A program made the position numbers and the translations under genes. Below are positions 44,139 to 52,882 of a DNA stretch of 64,000 nt, in pieces (position 1 is the first letter of the stretch; every line of letters starts with the position of its first letter). The DNA is taken from NCBI RefSeq assembly GCF_052065355.1, contig NZ_JBQHUF010000005.1, positions 1 to 64,000 on the forward strand. The letters run 5' to 3'. The notes below the pieces were generated by a model, which saw only the letters and a list, made by a program, of their open reading frames with translations, had not been told where the DNA came from and searched no databases. This stretch comes from Flavonifractor sp052065355. GTDB taxonomy: Bacteria; Bacillota; Clostridia; Oscillospirales; Oscillospiraceae.

Positions 44139-44160
44139 CATCTGACAGGAGGATACAGCT

Positions 44161-45342
44161 ATGAGTCTGTACACCTATTTTACCCCCACAAAGGTGATCT
44201 TTGGAAAAGGGGCAGAGGATCAGGTGGGTTCTCTGATCCAGGGACAGGGCTGCAAAAAGGTCCTGCTCCACTACGGCGGCGGCAGCGCACGGCGCTCCGG
44301 CCTGCTGGACCGGATCGAACGCTCTTTGGAATGTTCCGGGATCTCTTACGTGTCTCTTGGGGGTGTGGTCCCCAATCCTCGGCTGAGCCTGGTATATGAG
44401 GGTATCCGCCTGGCCAAGGAAGAGGGCGTGGATTTCATCCTGGCCATCGGCGGCGGCAGCGTCATTGACTCTGCCAAGGCCATCGGTTATGGCGCGGCCA
44501 ATGACGGGGACGTGTGGGATTTCTTTACCGGCGCCCGAAAGCCGTCGGCCTGCCTGCCCATCGGCGCGGTGCCTACCATCGCCGCCGCGGGCAGTGAAAT
44601 GAGCTGGTCCTCCGTCATCACGGAGGAGACCCACGGCCTCAAGCGCTCCTGCAACAACGACCTCAGCCGCCCTGTCTTTGCGGTGATGGATCCGGAGCTG
44701 ACCATGACCCTGCCCCCCTATCAGACTGCCTGCGGCTGCGCTGATATCCTGATGCACACCATGGAGCGCTACTTCAATCACAGCGACAATCTGGATCTGA
44801 CAGATGGCATTGCCGAGGCTCTCCTGCGCACGGTGCTCCACCATTCCCTGGTGCTGCGGGATCATCCCGACAACTATGAGTCCCGGGCGGAGATCATGTG
44901 GGCGGGCAGTCTGTCCCACAACGGCCTCACCGGCTTCGGTACAGACGGCGGCGACTGGTCTACTCATAAGATGGAGCATGAGCTCAGCGGTATGTTCGAC
45001 GTGGCTCACGGCGCCGGCCTCACCGCTGTTTGGGGCAGCTGGGCCCGCTATGTGTGCCGGGAACGGCTGGACCGCTTTGTCCAGTTCGCCCTGCGGGTCA
45101 TGGATGTTGCACCCGCCGGTGACGACTACCAGACCGCCCTGGCCGGCATCGCGGCCATGGAGGAATTCTTCCGCTCTATCGGCATGCCCACCTCTCTGAC
45201 GGAGCTGGGCGTCTCCCCCACTGACGCTCAGCTGGAAGAGATGGCCGAGAAATGCATCCAGGCGGTGGGCGGCAAAACCCTGGGTGTGGTCAAGCCGCTG
45301 GCCATGCAGGATGTGGCGGCCATCTATCGGGCGGCAAAATGA
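44161..45342 (+). CDS. Iron-type alcohol dehydrogenase (butanol dehydrogenase/YqhD-like)
   Basis: 393 residues of the group III alcohol dehydrogenase family, NAD(P)H-dependent aldehyde reductase. AIGGGSVIDSAKAIGYGA near residue 96 binds the nucleotide; the metal ligands are in CGCADILMHTMERYF near 195 (Asp, His) and HKMEHELSGMFDVAHGAGL near 270 (two His). The AGSEMSWSSVIT stretch is typical of the YqhD/BDH branch. AGGAGG lies 8 bases before the ATG. It is co-transcribed with the amidohydrolase. Confidence 0.9.
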   Translation: MSLYTYFTPTKVIFGKGAEDQVGSLIQGQGCKKVLLHYGGGSARRSGLLDRIERSLECSGISYVSLGGVVPNPRLSLVYEGIRLAKEEGVDFILAIGGGSVIDSAKAIGYGAANDGDVWDFFTGARKPSACLPIGAVPTIAAAGSEMSWSSVITEETHGLKRSCNNDLSRPVFAVMDPELTMTLPPYQTACGCADILMHTMERYFNHSDNLDLTDGIAEALLRTVLHHSLVLRDHPDNYESRAEIMWAGSLSHNGLTGFGTDGGDWSTHKMEHELSGMFDVAHGAGLTAVWGSWARYVCRERLDRFVQFALRVMDVAPAGDDYQTALAGIAAMEEFFRSIGMPTSLTELGVSPTDAQLEEMAEKCIQAVGGKTLGVVKPLAMQDVAAIYRAAK

Positions 45343-45346
45343 CAAC

Positions 45347-45381
45347 AAAAAGCACCGGATCTTTTGATCCGGTGCTTTTTT
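45347..45381. terminator. Bidirectional terminator between ADH and cysS
   Basis: A perfect 15-bp stem (45347-45361 and 45366-45380) with a 4-base T loop, A-tract on one flank and T-tract on the other. Confidence 0.93.
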
Positions 45382-45386
45382 CTGTA

Positions 45387-46799
45387 TCACACCCGAGTCC
45401 AGGTGGTACCTTCCTTGCTGTCTTTGATCTCCACGCCCATGGCCTTGAGCTGGTCACGGATGGCGTCGGCCTTGGCCCAGTCCTTAGCCTTCTTGGCCTC
45501 CAGGCGCTGGGCGATCAGAGCCTCGATCTCCTCAGCACCCTCCACGGGAGCGGACGCCTTCTCCCGGAGCGCGGCGGCCTTCTCCAGCAGGTCCAGCCCC
45601 AGCACCTGGTCAAAGCTGCCGATGAGGGCCCGCTTGGTGGCGTCGTTCACGTCAGCCTTCAGCACATCATACACGGCGGTGACACCCAGAGAGGTGTTCA
45701 GGTCATTGCCCACCGCCTCGATGAAGGCAGCCTTGTACTTGGCGGCAGCTTCCTCGTCCACGGCCCCAGGCTCGTCGGACAGGGCGGCGATACGGCTCAC
45801 CAGCTTTTCATAGGCGGTTTTGGCGTTGTCCAGGTTCTCCCAAGAGAAGATCAGGCTCTTGCGGTAGTGGGACTGGAGGCAGAAGAAGCGGTAGACCAGA
45901 GGATCATACCCCTTCTCCTCCAGCAGGGAGACGGTGAGGAACTCGCCCTTGGACTTGCTCATCTTGCCGTTGGTGGTATTCAGGTGATGGACATGCATCC
46001 AATATTTGCACCAGGGGTGGCCCAGGTATGCCTCAGACTGAGCGATCTCGTTGGTGTGGTGGGGGAAGGCATTGTCAATGCCGCCGCAGTGGATATCCAG
46101 GTACTCCCCATTGTACTTCATGGAGATGCAGGAGCACTCGATATGCCAGCCAGGATAGCCCACACCCCAGGGGGAATCCCACTTCAGGGCCTGGTCTTCA
46201 AACTTGGACTTGGTGAACCACAGCACAAAGTCGTTCTTGTTGCGCTTGTTCAGGTCCTCCTCTACGCCTTCCCGGACGCCCACCGCCAGGTCGGCCTCGT
46301 CGTGGTCGTTGAACACATAGTACTGCTTCAGCTTGGAGGTATCAAAATACACGTTGCCGCCGGCAAAGTAGGCGTAGCCGGTGTCCATCAGCTTGGTAAT
46401 GACCTTGATATAGGAGTCAATCATGCCGGTGGCGGGCTGCACCACGTCGGGGTACTTGATGTTCAGCTTCTTGCAGTCAGCAAAGAAGGCGTCGGTGTAG
46501 AACTGAGCGATCTCCAGCACGCTCTTGTGCTCCCGCTTGGCGCCCTTCACCATCTTATCCTCGCCGGTGTCGGCATCGGAGGCCAGGTGGCCCACGTCGG
46601 TGATGTTCATCACCCGGTTCACGTCATAGCCGTCATAGCGCAGGAACTTCTCCAGCACATCCTCCATGATATAGCTGCGCAGGTTGCCGATATGGGCAAA
46701 GTGATACACCGTGGGGCCGCAGGTGTACATGGATACCTTGCCGGGGGTGTGGGGCACAAACTCTTCCTTCTTATGGCTGGCAGAATTGTATAGTTTCAT
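45387..46799 (-). CDS. cysS: Cysteinyl-tRNA synthetase
   Basis: 470 residues. Class I synthetase: CGPTVYHFAHIGNLRS near residue 27 (first zinc Cys and HIGH-type motif), GWHIECSCISM near 205 and HCGGIDNAFPHHTNEIAQSE near 232 (remaining zinc ligands), KMSKSKG near 267. C-terminal DALR-type anticodon domain. Charges tRNA-Cys. It is the second gene of the T-box controlled cysE-cysS operon, 16 bases behind cysE. Confidence 0.96.
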   Translation of the reverse strand: MKLYNSASHKKEEFVPHTPGKVSMYTCGPTVYHFAHIGNLRSYIMEDVLEKFLRYDGYDVNRVMNITDVGHLASDADTGEDKMVKGAKREHKSVLEIAQFYTDAFFADCKKLNIKYPDVVQPATGMIDSYIKVITKLMDTGYAYFAGGNVYFDTSKLKQYYVFNDHDEADLAVGVREGVEEDLNKRNKNDFVLWFTKSKFEDQALKWDSPWGVGYPGWHIECSCISMKYNGEYLDIHCGGIDNAFPHHTNEIAQSEAYLGHPWCKYWMHVHHLNTTNGKMSKSKGEFLTVSLLEEKGYDPLVYRFFCLQSHYRKSLIFSWENLDNAKTAYEKLVSRIAALSDEPGAVDEEAAAKYKAAFIEAVGNDLNTSLGVTAVYDVLKADVNDATKRALIGSFDQVLGLDLLEKAAALREKASAPVEGAEEIEALIAQRLEAKKAKDWAKADAIRDQLKAMGVEIKDSKEGTTWTRV

Positions 46800-46815
46800 C
46801 TTAATCTGACTCCTT

Positions 46816-47466
46816 TTATTGATTTTGGTCTTCCATACTCTGGTCCATCAGCTTTTCCAGCCATTCCAGCCGGGAGCTGAGGGCCTGCAATTCCTTCTGA
46901 ACCGGGTCGGTCACATGGATCTGATCCACCTGGCTGGTGTAGTCCACCTTTTCTCCCGCAATGCGCACCACACGGGCGGGCACGCCCACGGCGGTGGCCT
47001 CCGGCGGGATCTCCTGCAGCACCACGGCGTTGGCCGCAATGCGGGAATTGTCCCCCACCTTAAAGGGTCCCAAGACCTTGGCTCCCGCCGACACCATCAC
47101 ATTGTTTCCCAGTGTGGGGTGGCGCTTACCCTGATCTTTGCCGGTGCCGCCCAGGGTGACGCCGTGATAAATCAGGCAGTCATCCCCGATCTCCGCCGTC
47201 TCGCCGATCACGATGCCCATACCGTGGTCGATCACCAGCCGTCGGCCGATCTTGGCGCCGGGGTGGATCTCGATCCCCGTCCAGCAGCGGCTCCACTGGC
47301 TCACCAGGCGGGCCAGAAAAAACAACTTGTGACAGTACAGAAAATGAGCGATCCGGTGATAGATAACGGCGTGCACGCCGGGATACAGCAAAAAGATCTC
47401 CAGCCGGCTGCGGGCTGCCGGGTCGCGGGCCTGGTAGGCCCGAAGGGTCTCGCCAAGACGGGTCAA
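46816..47466 (-). CDS. cysE: Serine O-acetyltransferase
   Basis: 216 residues. Makes O-acetylserine, the direct precursor of cysteine. An N-terminal helical part is followed by a left-handed beta helix of hexapeptide repeats (about 65-165: GIEIHPGAKIGRRLVIDHG, GIVIGETAEIGDDCLIYHGV, GNNVMVSAGAKVLG). The catalytic His lies in YHGVTLGG and in DHGMGIVIGE. Start TTG 47466 is used because GGGAGG lies 7-8 bases upstream; the frame extends to 47487 without a better site. Its leader carries a T-box. Confidence 0.92.
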   Translation of the reverse strand: MTRLGETLRAYQARDPAARSRLEIFLLYPGVHAVIYHRIAHFLYCHKLFFLARLVSQWSRCWTGIEIHPGAKIGRRLVIDHGMGIVIGETAEIGDDCLIYHGVTLGGTGKDQGKRHPTLGNNVMVSAGAKVLGPFKVGDNSRIAANAVVLQEIPPEATAVGVPARVVRIAGEKVDYTSQVDQIHVTDPVQKELQALSSRLEWLEKLMDQSMEDQNQ

Positions 47467-47484
47467 ACAAACACCTCCCAGAAA

Positions 47485-47715
47485 CAAAAACGCCTCTTAT
47501 GCGTAAACGCATAAGAGGCGATCAGGTCGCGGTTCCACTCTCATTTCTCACTCGATGGCCGGTAACGGTGCCAACCGGAGGGCTTCCACATCCCCCGCGC
47601 TCCCGGACGCACGTTCTCCAGTTACCCCCTGGGACCGCTCTCAGCCGGTGACGTTCCCTCTCTGGCGGGTACTCGCTGGGTACTCTTTCCGTTCTTCGCG
47701 CTATTCAACTGTCTT
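47485..47715 (-). ncRNA. T-box riboswitch (tRNA-Cys responsive) of cysE-cysS
   Basis: On the minus strand the T-box core AGAGTGGAACCGCG lies within 47525-47541. It is followed by a terminator with a perfect 13-bp stem (47508-47520 and 47491-47503), 4-base loop and TTTTT. Upstream is a long stem I region opening GAAGAACGGAAAGAGTAC. A possible UGC specifier (cysteine) is at 47609-47611 in the sequence GAACGTGCG. Uncharged tRNA-Cys would pair and let polymerase through, matching the cysteine genes downstream. Confidence 0.9.
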
Positions 47716-47718
47716 AGT

Positions 47719-47747
47719 ATATTATCATCTTCTCCGGGGTGTGTCAA
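47719..47747 (-). promoter_or_regulatory. Promoter of the T-box leader
   Basis: On the minus strand TTGACA (47742-47747) and TAATAT (47719-47724), spacer 17. Confidence 0.8.
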
Positions 47748-47754
47748 GAAGGAC

Positions 47755-48282
47755 TCAGACCTTGCTCCAGTCGATGACGTCCTTGTTGTTGATAAAGTAC
47801 TCCACGCCGGAATAGATGGTGGTGGCGATGATCAGGAAAATGCAGATTCCGTCCAGCACAGGGTGGACGATCACCAGCATCAGGCAGATACACACCATGG
47901 TGGAGGCGGTCTTTACCTTCCCCGACCAGGCCGCGGCGATCACCCGGCCCCGCTCCACGGCAATGAGGCGCAGGCCCGTAACCGCAAACTCCCGCACAAT
48001 GACGATGAGCAGCGCCCAGGCCGGGAACCGGCCGGACTCCACAAACCACACCAGCGCAGCCATTACCAGCATCTTGTCCGCCAGCGGGTCCATAAACTTT
48101 CCGAAGTCGGTGACCATATTGTAGTGGCGAGCAATATAGCCGTCCACAAAATCGGTGACGCTGGCCAGGATGAAGATGATCAGCGCGTAAAGCATGTGGA
48201 AAGGAACGTCCAGATAAAGCACCACCAGAAACACGGGAATCAAAATGACCCGCAGCATGGTTAGCTTATTGGCGGTATTCAT
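47755..48282 (-). CDS. pgsA: CDP-diacylglycerol-glycerol-3-phosphate 3-phosphatidyltransferase
   Basis: 175 residues, several membrane helices. The CDP-alcohol phosphatidyltransferase motif D-x2-DG-x2-AR-x8-G-x3-D-x3-D is complete in DFVDGYIARHYNM and DFGKFMDPLADK (about residues 43-70). Makes phosphatidylglycerol phosphate, the anionic phospholipid precursor. It is the last gene of the DUF1385-recA-rimO run, its ATG 6 bases after the rimO stop, and no terminator separates it from the cysE promoter. Confidence 0.94.
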   Translation of the reverse strand: MNTANKLTMLRVILIPVFLVVLYLDVPFHMLYALIIFILASVTDFVDGYIARHYNMVTDFGKFMDPLADKMLVMAALVWFVESGRFPAWALLIVIVREFAVTGLRLIAVERGRVIAAAWSGKVKTASTMVCICLMLVIVHPVLDGICIFLIIATTIYSGVEYFINNKDVIDWSKV

Positions 48283-48288
48283 GGTATG

Positions 48289-49608
48289 TCACTCCTCAAT
48301 CTCTCCGGTCAGGTCGCCGTCCTGGGTACCGGTGATCCGCACGTTAACAAATGTGCCCGCGGGGATCACGCCCGCAGCCGTAAAGTAAATATGGTTGTCA
48401 ATATCCGTGGAGTCCGCATAAGAACGCCCGGCATAGCAACCCATGTCAGGGTCAAAGCCTTCACAGAGAACCTCCAGGGTCTCCCCCAGCCGTGCCTCGT
48501 TCCACTCGTCCATCACCCGGCTCTGCAGCTCCACCAGCAGCTCTACACGGCGCTGGGCCACCTCTCCGGGCACCTGATCGGGCATAACGGCGGCAGGTGT
48601 TCCCTCCTCGGGTGAAAACTGGAAGATGCCAGGCCGCTCCAGCTTGGCTTCCCGCAGGAACTCGCACAGCTCCTCAAACTCCGCCTCACCCTCGCCGGGC
48701 AAGCCGCAGATCAGGGAGGTGCGCAGCACCACACCGGGAATGCGATCCCGGAGCTTGGCCAGCAGGGCCCGGATCTCACCGCCGGTAGAGCGGCGGTTCA
48801 TAGCCTTCAGGATCCGGTCGTTGATATGCTGGAGGGGGATGTCGATATATTTGACGATCTTATGCTCATGGGCAATAACGTCAATGAGCTCGTCGCTGAG
48901 CAGGTCGGGATAGAGATAGTGCAGCCGGATCCAGTGGAAGGGCAGCTTGCACAGCTCTTTCAGCAGCTCAGCCAGCATGGGCTTCTTGTAGAGATCGATG
49001 CCGTAGCGGGTGATGTCCTGGGCGATGACGATAAGCTCCTGCACGCCATTCTCCGCCAGGCCCCGGGCCTCCTCGATCAGAGACTCCATGGTGCGGCTGC
49101 GGTAGCGGCCCCGGAGGTAGGGAATGATGCAGAAGGCACAGCGGTTGTCACAGCCCTCAGCGATCTTCAGATAGGCGGTATAGGGCGGTGTGGTCACCAT
49201 CCGCTCCCCGTCCTCGTAGGTGTGGCTGATATCCCCAAACCGGCGGGGATGGCCGCCGGCGGCTACCTCCTCCACGGCGGAGACGATATCAGTATAACTG
49301 CCGGTACCCATGACGCCGTCAACCTCGGGCATCTCCTTTGTCAGCTCGTCCTGGTAGCGCTGAGACAGGCAGCCTGTCACCAGCAGCTTACCCAGCTTCC
49401 CCTGGTCCTTCAGCTCAGCCAGCTCCAGGATGTTCTGAATGGCCTCGCTCTTGGCAGAGTCAATAAAACCGCAGGTATTGAGCACTGCTACGTCAGCGCC
49501 CTCAGGGTCGCCGGTGACGGTGTGACCGGCAGCCTTTACCAGAGCCATCATCTGCTCGGTATTCACCAGATTCTTGGCACAGCCAAGCGAAATAAATGCA
49601 ACCTTCAA
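48289..49608 (-). CDS. rimO: Ribosomal protein S12 methylthiotransferase RimO
   Basis: 439 residues, radical SAM enzyme adding a methylthio group to Asp of S12. N-terminal MTTase domain with cluster cysteines in ISLGCAKNLVNTE near 9 and LNTCGFIDSA near 45. Radical SAM C-x3-C-x2-C in AEGCDNRCAFCIIPYLRGRYRS near 147. C-terminal TRAM domain (about 375-439). The start codon is TTG 49608 with GGAG 7-8 bases upstream. It is part of the recA-pgsA run. Confidence 0.95.
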   Translation of the reverse strand: MKVAFISLGCAKNLVNTEQMMALVKAAGHTVTGDPEGADVAVLNTCGFIDSAKSEAIQNILELAELKDQGKLGKLLVTGCLSQRYQDELTKEMPEVDGVMGTGSYTDIVSAVEEVAAGGHPRRFGDISHTYEDGERMVTTPPYTAYLKIAEGCDNRCAFCIIPYLRGRYRSRTMESLIEEARGLAENGVQELIVIAQDITRYGIDLYKKPMLAELLKELCKLPFHWIRLHYLYPDLLSDELIDVIAHEHKIVKYIDIPLQHINDRILKAMNRRSTGGEIRALLAKLRDRIPGVVLRTSLICGLPGEGEAEFEELCEFLREAKLERPGIFQFSPEEGTPAAVMPDQVPGEVAQRRVELLVELQSRVMDEWNEARLGETLEVLCEGFDPDMGCYAGRSYADSTDIDNHIYFTAAGVIPAGTFVNVRITGTQDGDLTGEIEE

Positions 49609-49620
49609 GTAACTTTCTCC

Positions 49621-50196
49621 TTACACGATGGTATAGCGTCCGTCCCGGCGGGGAGGCAGCTTGCCCTCCTGATCCGGATAGCCCAGTGTGATGGCCGCCA
49701 CAAACTCGCCCTTTCCCGGCGCAAACCGCTCCTGGAAAACAGGTCCGAACCCCATCCGCTGAGGCGCGGACAGCCAGCAGGAACCAATTCCCTTGTCCCA
49801 GGCCGCCAGCAGCACATTCTCAATGGCGGCGGAAACGGACTGCATGGCGCCGTCCCGGTCGGGGTAGTCCGGCTTGAGCATGAACACCAGCACGCACACC
49901 GGTGCGCCCCCCAGGGTGGCGAGGAATTTGTTGGTGATCCCGATCTGCTCGGGATTGCGGGCAAAGCGCTGTTTCAGCACGGGGGTGAATTTCTCCACCA
50001 CACCGCCCATGATCTGCCGCACCTCTTCCATGGTGTCCGGGTTCTGGACCGCCACAAAATACCAGTGCTGCAGGTTGATGGCGGAAGGGGCATACAGCCC
50101 GGCCTCCAGGATCTCACGCAGGTCGGATTCGGGGATGGGATCGCTCTTGTAGCGGCGGATGCTGCGGCGGGTCAGCAGTACTTCGCGGGTGTCCAT
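49621..50196 (-). CDS. Nitroreductase-family flavoprotein
   Basis: 191 residues. FMN-binding nitroreductase fold: TRRSIRRYKSDPIPESDLREIL near residue 10, APSAINLQHWYFVAVQ near 37, GSCWLSAPQ near 137 and the late AITLGYPDQEGKLPPRR. Reduces nitro compounds, quinones or flavins with NAD(P)H; the true substrate is unknown. ATG 50196 shares one base with the recX stop and has GAGGAGG upstream. Confidence 0.87.
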   Translation of the reverse strand: MDTREVLLTRRSIRRYKSDPIPESDLREILEAGLYAPSAINLQHWYFVAVQNPDTMEEVRQIMGGVVEKFTPVLKQRFARNPEQIGITNKFLATLGGAPVCVLVFMLKPDYPDRDGAMQSVSAAIENVLLAAWDKGIGSCWLSAPQRMGFGPVFQERFAPGKGEFVAAITLGYPDQEGKLPPRRDGRYTIV

Positions 50197-50846
50197 CAAT
50201 AATCCTCCTCCATGGCCCCGCCGTACCGGCGCAGGCCGTCTTTGATATCCTCCCACCGAAAGCCCCGGCGAGCCAGAGCGTCGGCGGCGCGTTTATAGCT
50301 TTTGGGATCGGTGAGATCCGCCCCCCGGAGTTTCTTCTGTAAAAAGGCGTCGATGGCTTCGTCTGGGGCCTCCAGCCCCTCCAGAGCCTCGTCCCAATAG
50401 TCCCGGGGTACTCCCCGGCGGTAGAGTTCCTCCCGGATACGGCTGGGGCCGCAGCCCTTGGCGGCGTAATGCTCCGCCACCGTATGAGCATAGGCCTGGT
50501 CATTGAGATAGCCCAACTCCTCCAGCCGGTCGGCCGCCGCTTCGGCGGTCTCCCGGTCGGCCAGGGGCTCCTTCTCCTTGTTCCGGGGTCTGGCAGTGAG
50601 CTTGTCCACCAGTTCCTTCCTGGAAAGGGGCCGGGCGGAGAGGAGGTCTATGGCCTTCTCCCGCACCGCGGCGGCTTCGGCAGCCTTCTTGATCGCCTCC
50701 AGCTGCACTTCCGTCAATTCAAGATCAGAGCACAGGCCGAAGGCCACCACTTCATTTTCACTGATGCGCAGGATGGAACCGTCCTCCATGTGACAAAGCC
50801 ACCGGCCTGTCACATGCTGGGACGGGACCAGCTTACTGATCCGCAT
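50196..50846 (-). CDS. recX: RecA regulatory protein RecX
   Basis: 216 residues. An N-terminal extension of about 65 residues is followed by three-helix RecX repeats (AVREKAIDLLSARPLSRKEL, AEHYAAKGCGPSRIREELYRRG, ALARRGFRWEDIKDGLR). It modulates RecA filament growth. ATG 50846 lies 14 bases inside the recA 3' end, so it is translationally coupled. Confidence 0.88.
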   Translation of the reverse strand: MRISKLVPSQHVTGRWLCHMEDGSILRISENEVVAFGLCSDLELTEVQLEAIKKAAEAAAVREKAIDLLSARPLSRKELVDKLTARPRNKEKEPLADRETAEAAADRLEELGYLNDQAYAHTVAEHYAAKGCGPSRIREELYRRGVPRDYWDEALEGLEAPDEAIDAFLQKKLRGADLTDPKSYKRAADALARRGFRWEDIKDGLRRYGGAMEEDY

Positions 50847-51945
50847 CCGCGAAGTCCTCGGCGGAAATATCCACCGCGCGGCCGGCGGCGCGGGCGGCGG
50901 CACGGGCCTGGCTGCTCATCAGCTTGTAGGAGTTCTTGCGGATATCTGCCTCCAGCTTGTCGCACACCTCCGGGTTGTCCTTCAGATACTGCTTGGCAGC
51001 ATCCCGGCCCTGACCCAGGCGGGTGTCACCCATGGCAAACCAAGAGCCGGACTTCTGCACCAGATCCAGCTTAGTGGCCAGATCCAGGATCTCGCCCACC
51101 TTGGAAATGCCTTCGCCGTACATGATATCGAACTCGGCCTCCTTGAAGGGAGGAGATACCTTGTTCTTCACCACCTTGGCCCGGGTGCGGTTGCCGATGA
51201 TCTCCGAACCGTTCTTCAGAGACTCGATACGCCGCACGTCAATCCGAACGGAGGCGTAGAACTTCAGGGCACGGCCGCCGGTGGTCACCTCCGGGTTGCC
51301 GTACATGACGCCCACCTTCTCACGCAGCTGGTTGATGAAGATGACCACGCAGTTGGTCTTGGCGATGGAGCCGGCCAGCTTGCGCAGGGCCTGGCTCATG
51401 AGGCGGGCCAGCAGACCCACATGGGAATCGCCCATGTCGCCCTCGATCTCCGCCCGGGGAGTCAGCGCCGCTACCGAGTCCACCACCACCACGTCGATGG
51501 CACCGGAGCGGACCAGCGCCTCACAGATCTCCAGGCCCTGCTCGCCGGTATCGGGCTGAGAGATCAGCATGGAGTCGATGTCCACGCCCAGAGCCCGTGC
51601 ATAGTAGGGATCCAGGGCATGCTCGGCGTCGATGAAGGCCACCTCGCCGCCCCGTTTCTGGGCTTCCGCCACAATGTGGAGAGCCAGGGTGGTCTTACCG
51701 GAGGACTCAGGGCCATAGATCTCAATAATACGTCCCTTGGGGACGCCGCCGATACCCAGGGCCAGGTCCAGAGACAGAGAGCCGGTGGGGATGGCCTCCA
51801 CTACGATATCGGCGTTGTCGCCCAGGCGCATGATGGAGCCCTTGCCATAGGTCTTCTCGATCTGGGCCATGGCGGTCTCCAGCGCTTTTTTCTTATCAGA
51901 GGCGGGAGCGGCGCTCTCCACCACAGATTTCTTTTTATCTGCCAT
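50833..51945 (-). CDS. recA: Recombinase RecA
   Basis: 370 residues. Core ATPase with Walker A GPESSGKTTLALHIV near residue 68, the catalytic Glu region FIDAEHALDPYYARALG near 98, Walker B VVVVDSVAALTPRAEIEGDMG near 142, loop L2 region NQLREKVGVMYGNPEVTTGG near 200. Forms filaments on single-stranded DNA for strand exchange and SOS induction. ATG 51945 has GGAG upstream; no LexA box was seen in the 25 bases before it. It is followed by recX. Confidence 0.97.
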   Translation of the reverse strand: MADKKKSVVESAAPASDKKKALETAMAQIEKTYGKGSIMRLGDNADIVVEAIPTGSLSLDLALGIGGVPKGRIIEIYGPESSGKTTLALHIVAEAQKRGGEVAFIDAEHALDPYYARALGVDIDSMLISQPDTGEQGLEICEALVRSGAIDVVVVDSVAALTPRAEIEGDMGDSHVGLLARLMSQALRKLAGSIAKTNCVVIFINQLREKVGVMYGNPEVTTGGRALKFYASVRIDVRRIESLKNGSEIIGNRTRAKVVKNKVSPPFKEAEFDIMYGEGISKVGEILDLATKLDLVQKSGSWFAMGDTRLGQGRDAAKQYLKDNPEVCDKLEADIRKNSYKLMSSQARAAARAAGRAVDISAEDFADADQ

Positions 51946-51970
51946 ATTGTATATCTCCTCTCAAACGGCG

Positions 51971-52834
51971 TCAGTGATTCATGACGCCCTCTACCACCCG
52001 CCAGATTCCCTGGGTGTCCTGGGTGGTCTGGATCTGTTCAAATCCATTCATGGCCAGAATCTGTTCCACATCGGGGGCCTGGCCGATCCCCACCTCGAAC
52101 ACCAGGGAGCCTCCCAGACGGAGGGCCTTCCCCCACCGCTCCGCGATGGCACGGTAAAAGTCCAGTCCGTCGGCACCCCCGTCCAGAGCGGAGCGAGGCT
52201 CATAGTCCCGCACGCTGACGTCCAGTCCGGCTATATCCCCGGTGGGGATATACGGCGGATTGCAGGCGATCACGTCAAAGTCCCACAGAGCGGCGGCAGG
52301 CGGCTCCAGAGCGTCGGCATGGACACAGGTCACCCGGGCGTTCAAATCGCACCGGCGGATATTCTGCTTGCACAGCTTCAAAGCCGCCTCGCTGACGTCG
52401 GCCAGCACCACCCGGCACTCGGGCACATTGGAGGCCGCTGCCAGGCCCACGCAGCCGCTGCCGGCGCACAGGTCCAGTACCCGGGCTCCTTCACCGGCGG
52501 CACGGGCCAGCAGGATGGCCCGCTCAGCCAGCACCTCCGTATCCATGCGGGGGATCAGCACATCAGATGACACTTCCAGGGACAGGCCGTAGAACTCCCA
52601 CTCCCCGATGATGTAGGCCACCGGCTCTCCGGCCAGGCGGCGTGCTACCAGCTCCCTCAGCTTCTCCTCCACCTGATCGGAGGCATAGAGGGCCATATCC
52701 CGGTAGAACTGCTCCCGGCTCTTGCCGGCGGCACAGCAGACCAGCTCCCTGGCCTCCAGCTGCGCCCCCTCCACCCCGGCCTGGCGCAGGCGCTGCCTGG
52801 TATCCAGGTAGAGGTTGTTGTAGGTGGTCGCCAT
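51971..52834 (-). CDS. prmC: Peptide chain release factor N5-glutamine methyltransferase
   Basis: 287 residues. N-terminal helical domain, then a SAM-dependent methyltransferase with VLDLCAGSGCVGLAAA near residue 112 and the catalytic NPPY in VIACNPPYIPTGD near 190. Methylates the GGQ glutamine of release factors. It lies directly upstream of recA and downstream of DUF1385; the prmC-DUF1385 pairing is common in Bacillota. Confidence 0.94.
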   Translation of the reverse strand: MATTYNNLYLDTRQRLRQAGVEGAQLEARELVCCAAGKSREQFYRDMALYASDQVEEKLRELVARRLAGEPVAYIIGEWEFYGLSLEVSSDVLIPRMDTEVLAERAILLARAAGEGARVLDLCAGSGCVGLAAASNVPECRVVLADVSEAALKLCKQNIRRCDLNARVTCVHADALEPPAAALWDFDVIACNPPYIPTGDIAGLDVSVRDYEPRSALDGGADGLDFYRAIAERWGKALRLGGSLVFEVGIGQAPDVEQILAMNGFEQIQTTQDTQGIWRVVEGVMNH

Positions 52835-52882
52835 GAAACCACACTCCTGTTTTCAATCTCTCTTTCTCTCACACACGCGGGG

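Noticed and set aside
48826..50202. A 458-codon plus-strand frame across rimO and the nitroreductase gene
   Set aside because: Antisense to two recognisable enzymes; composition-driven.
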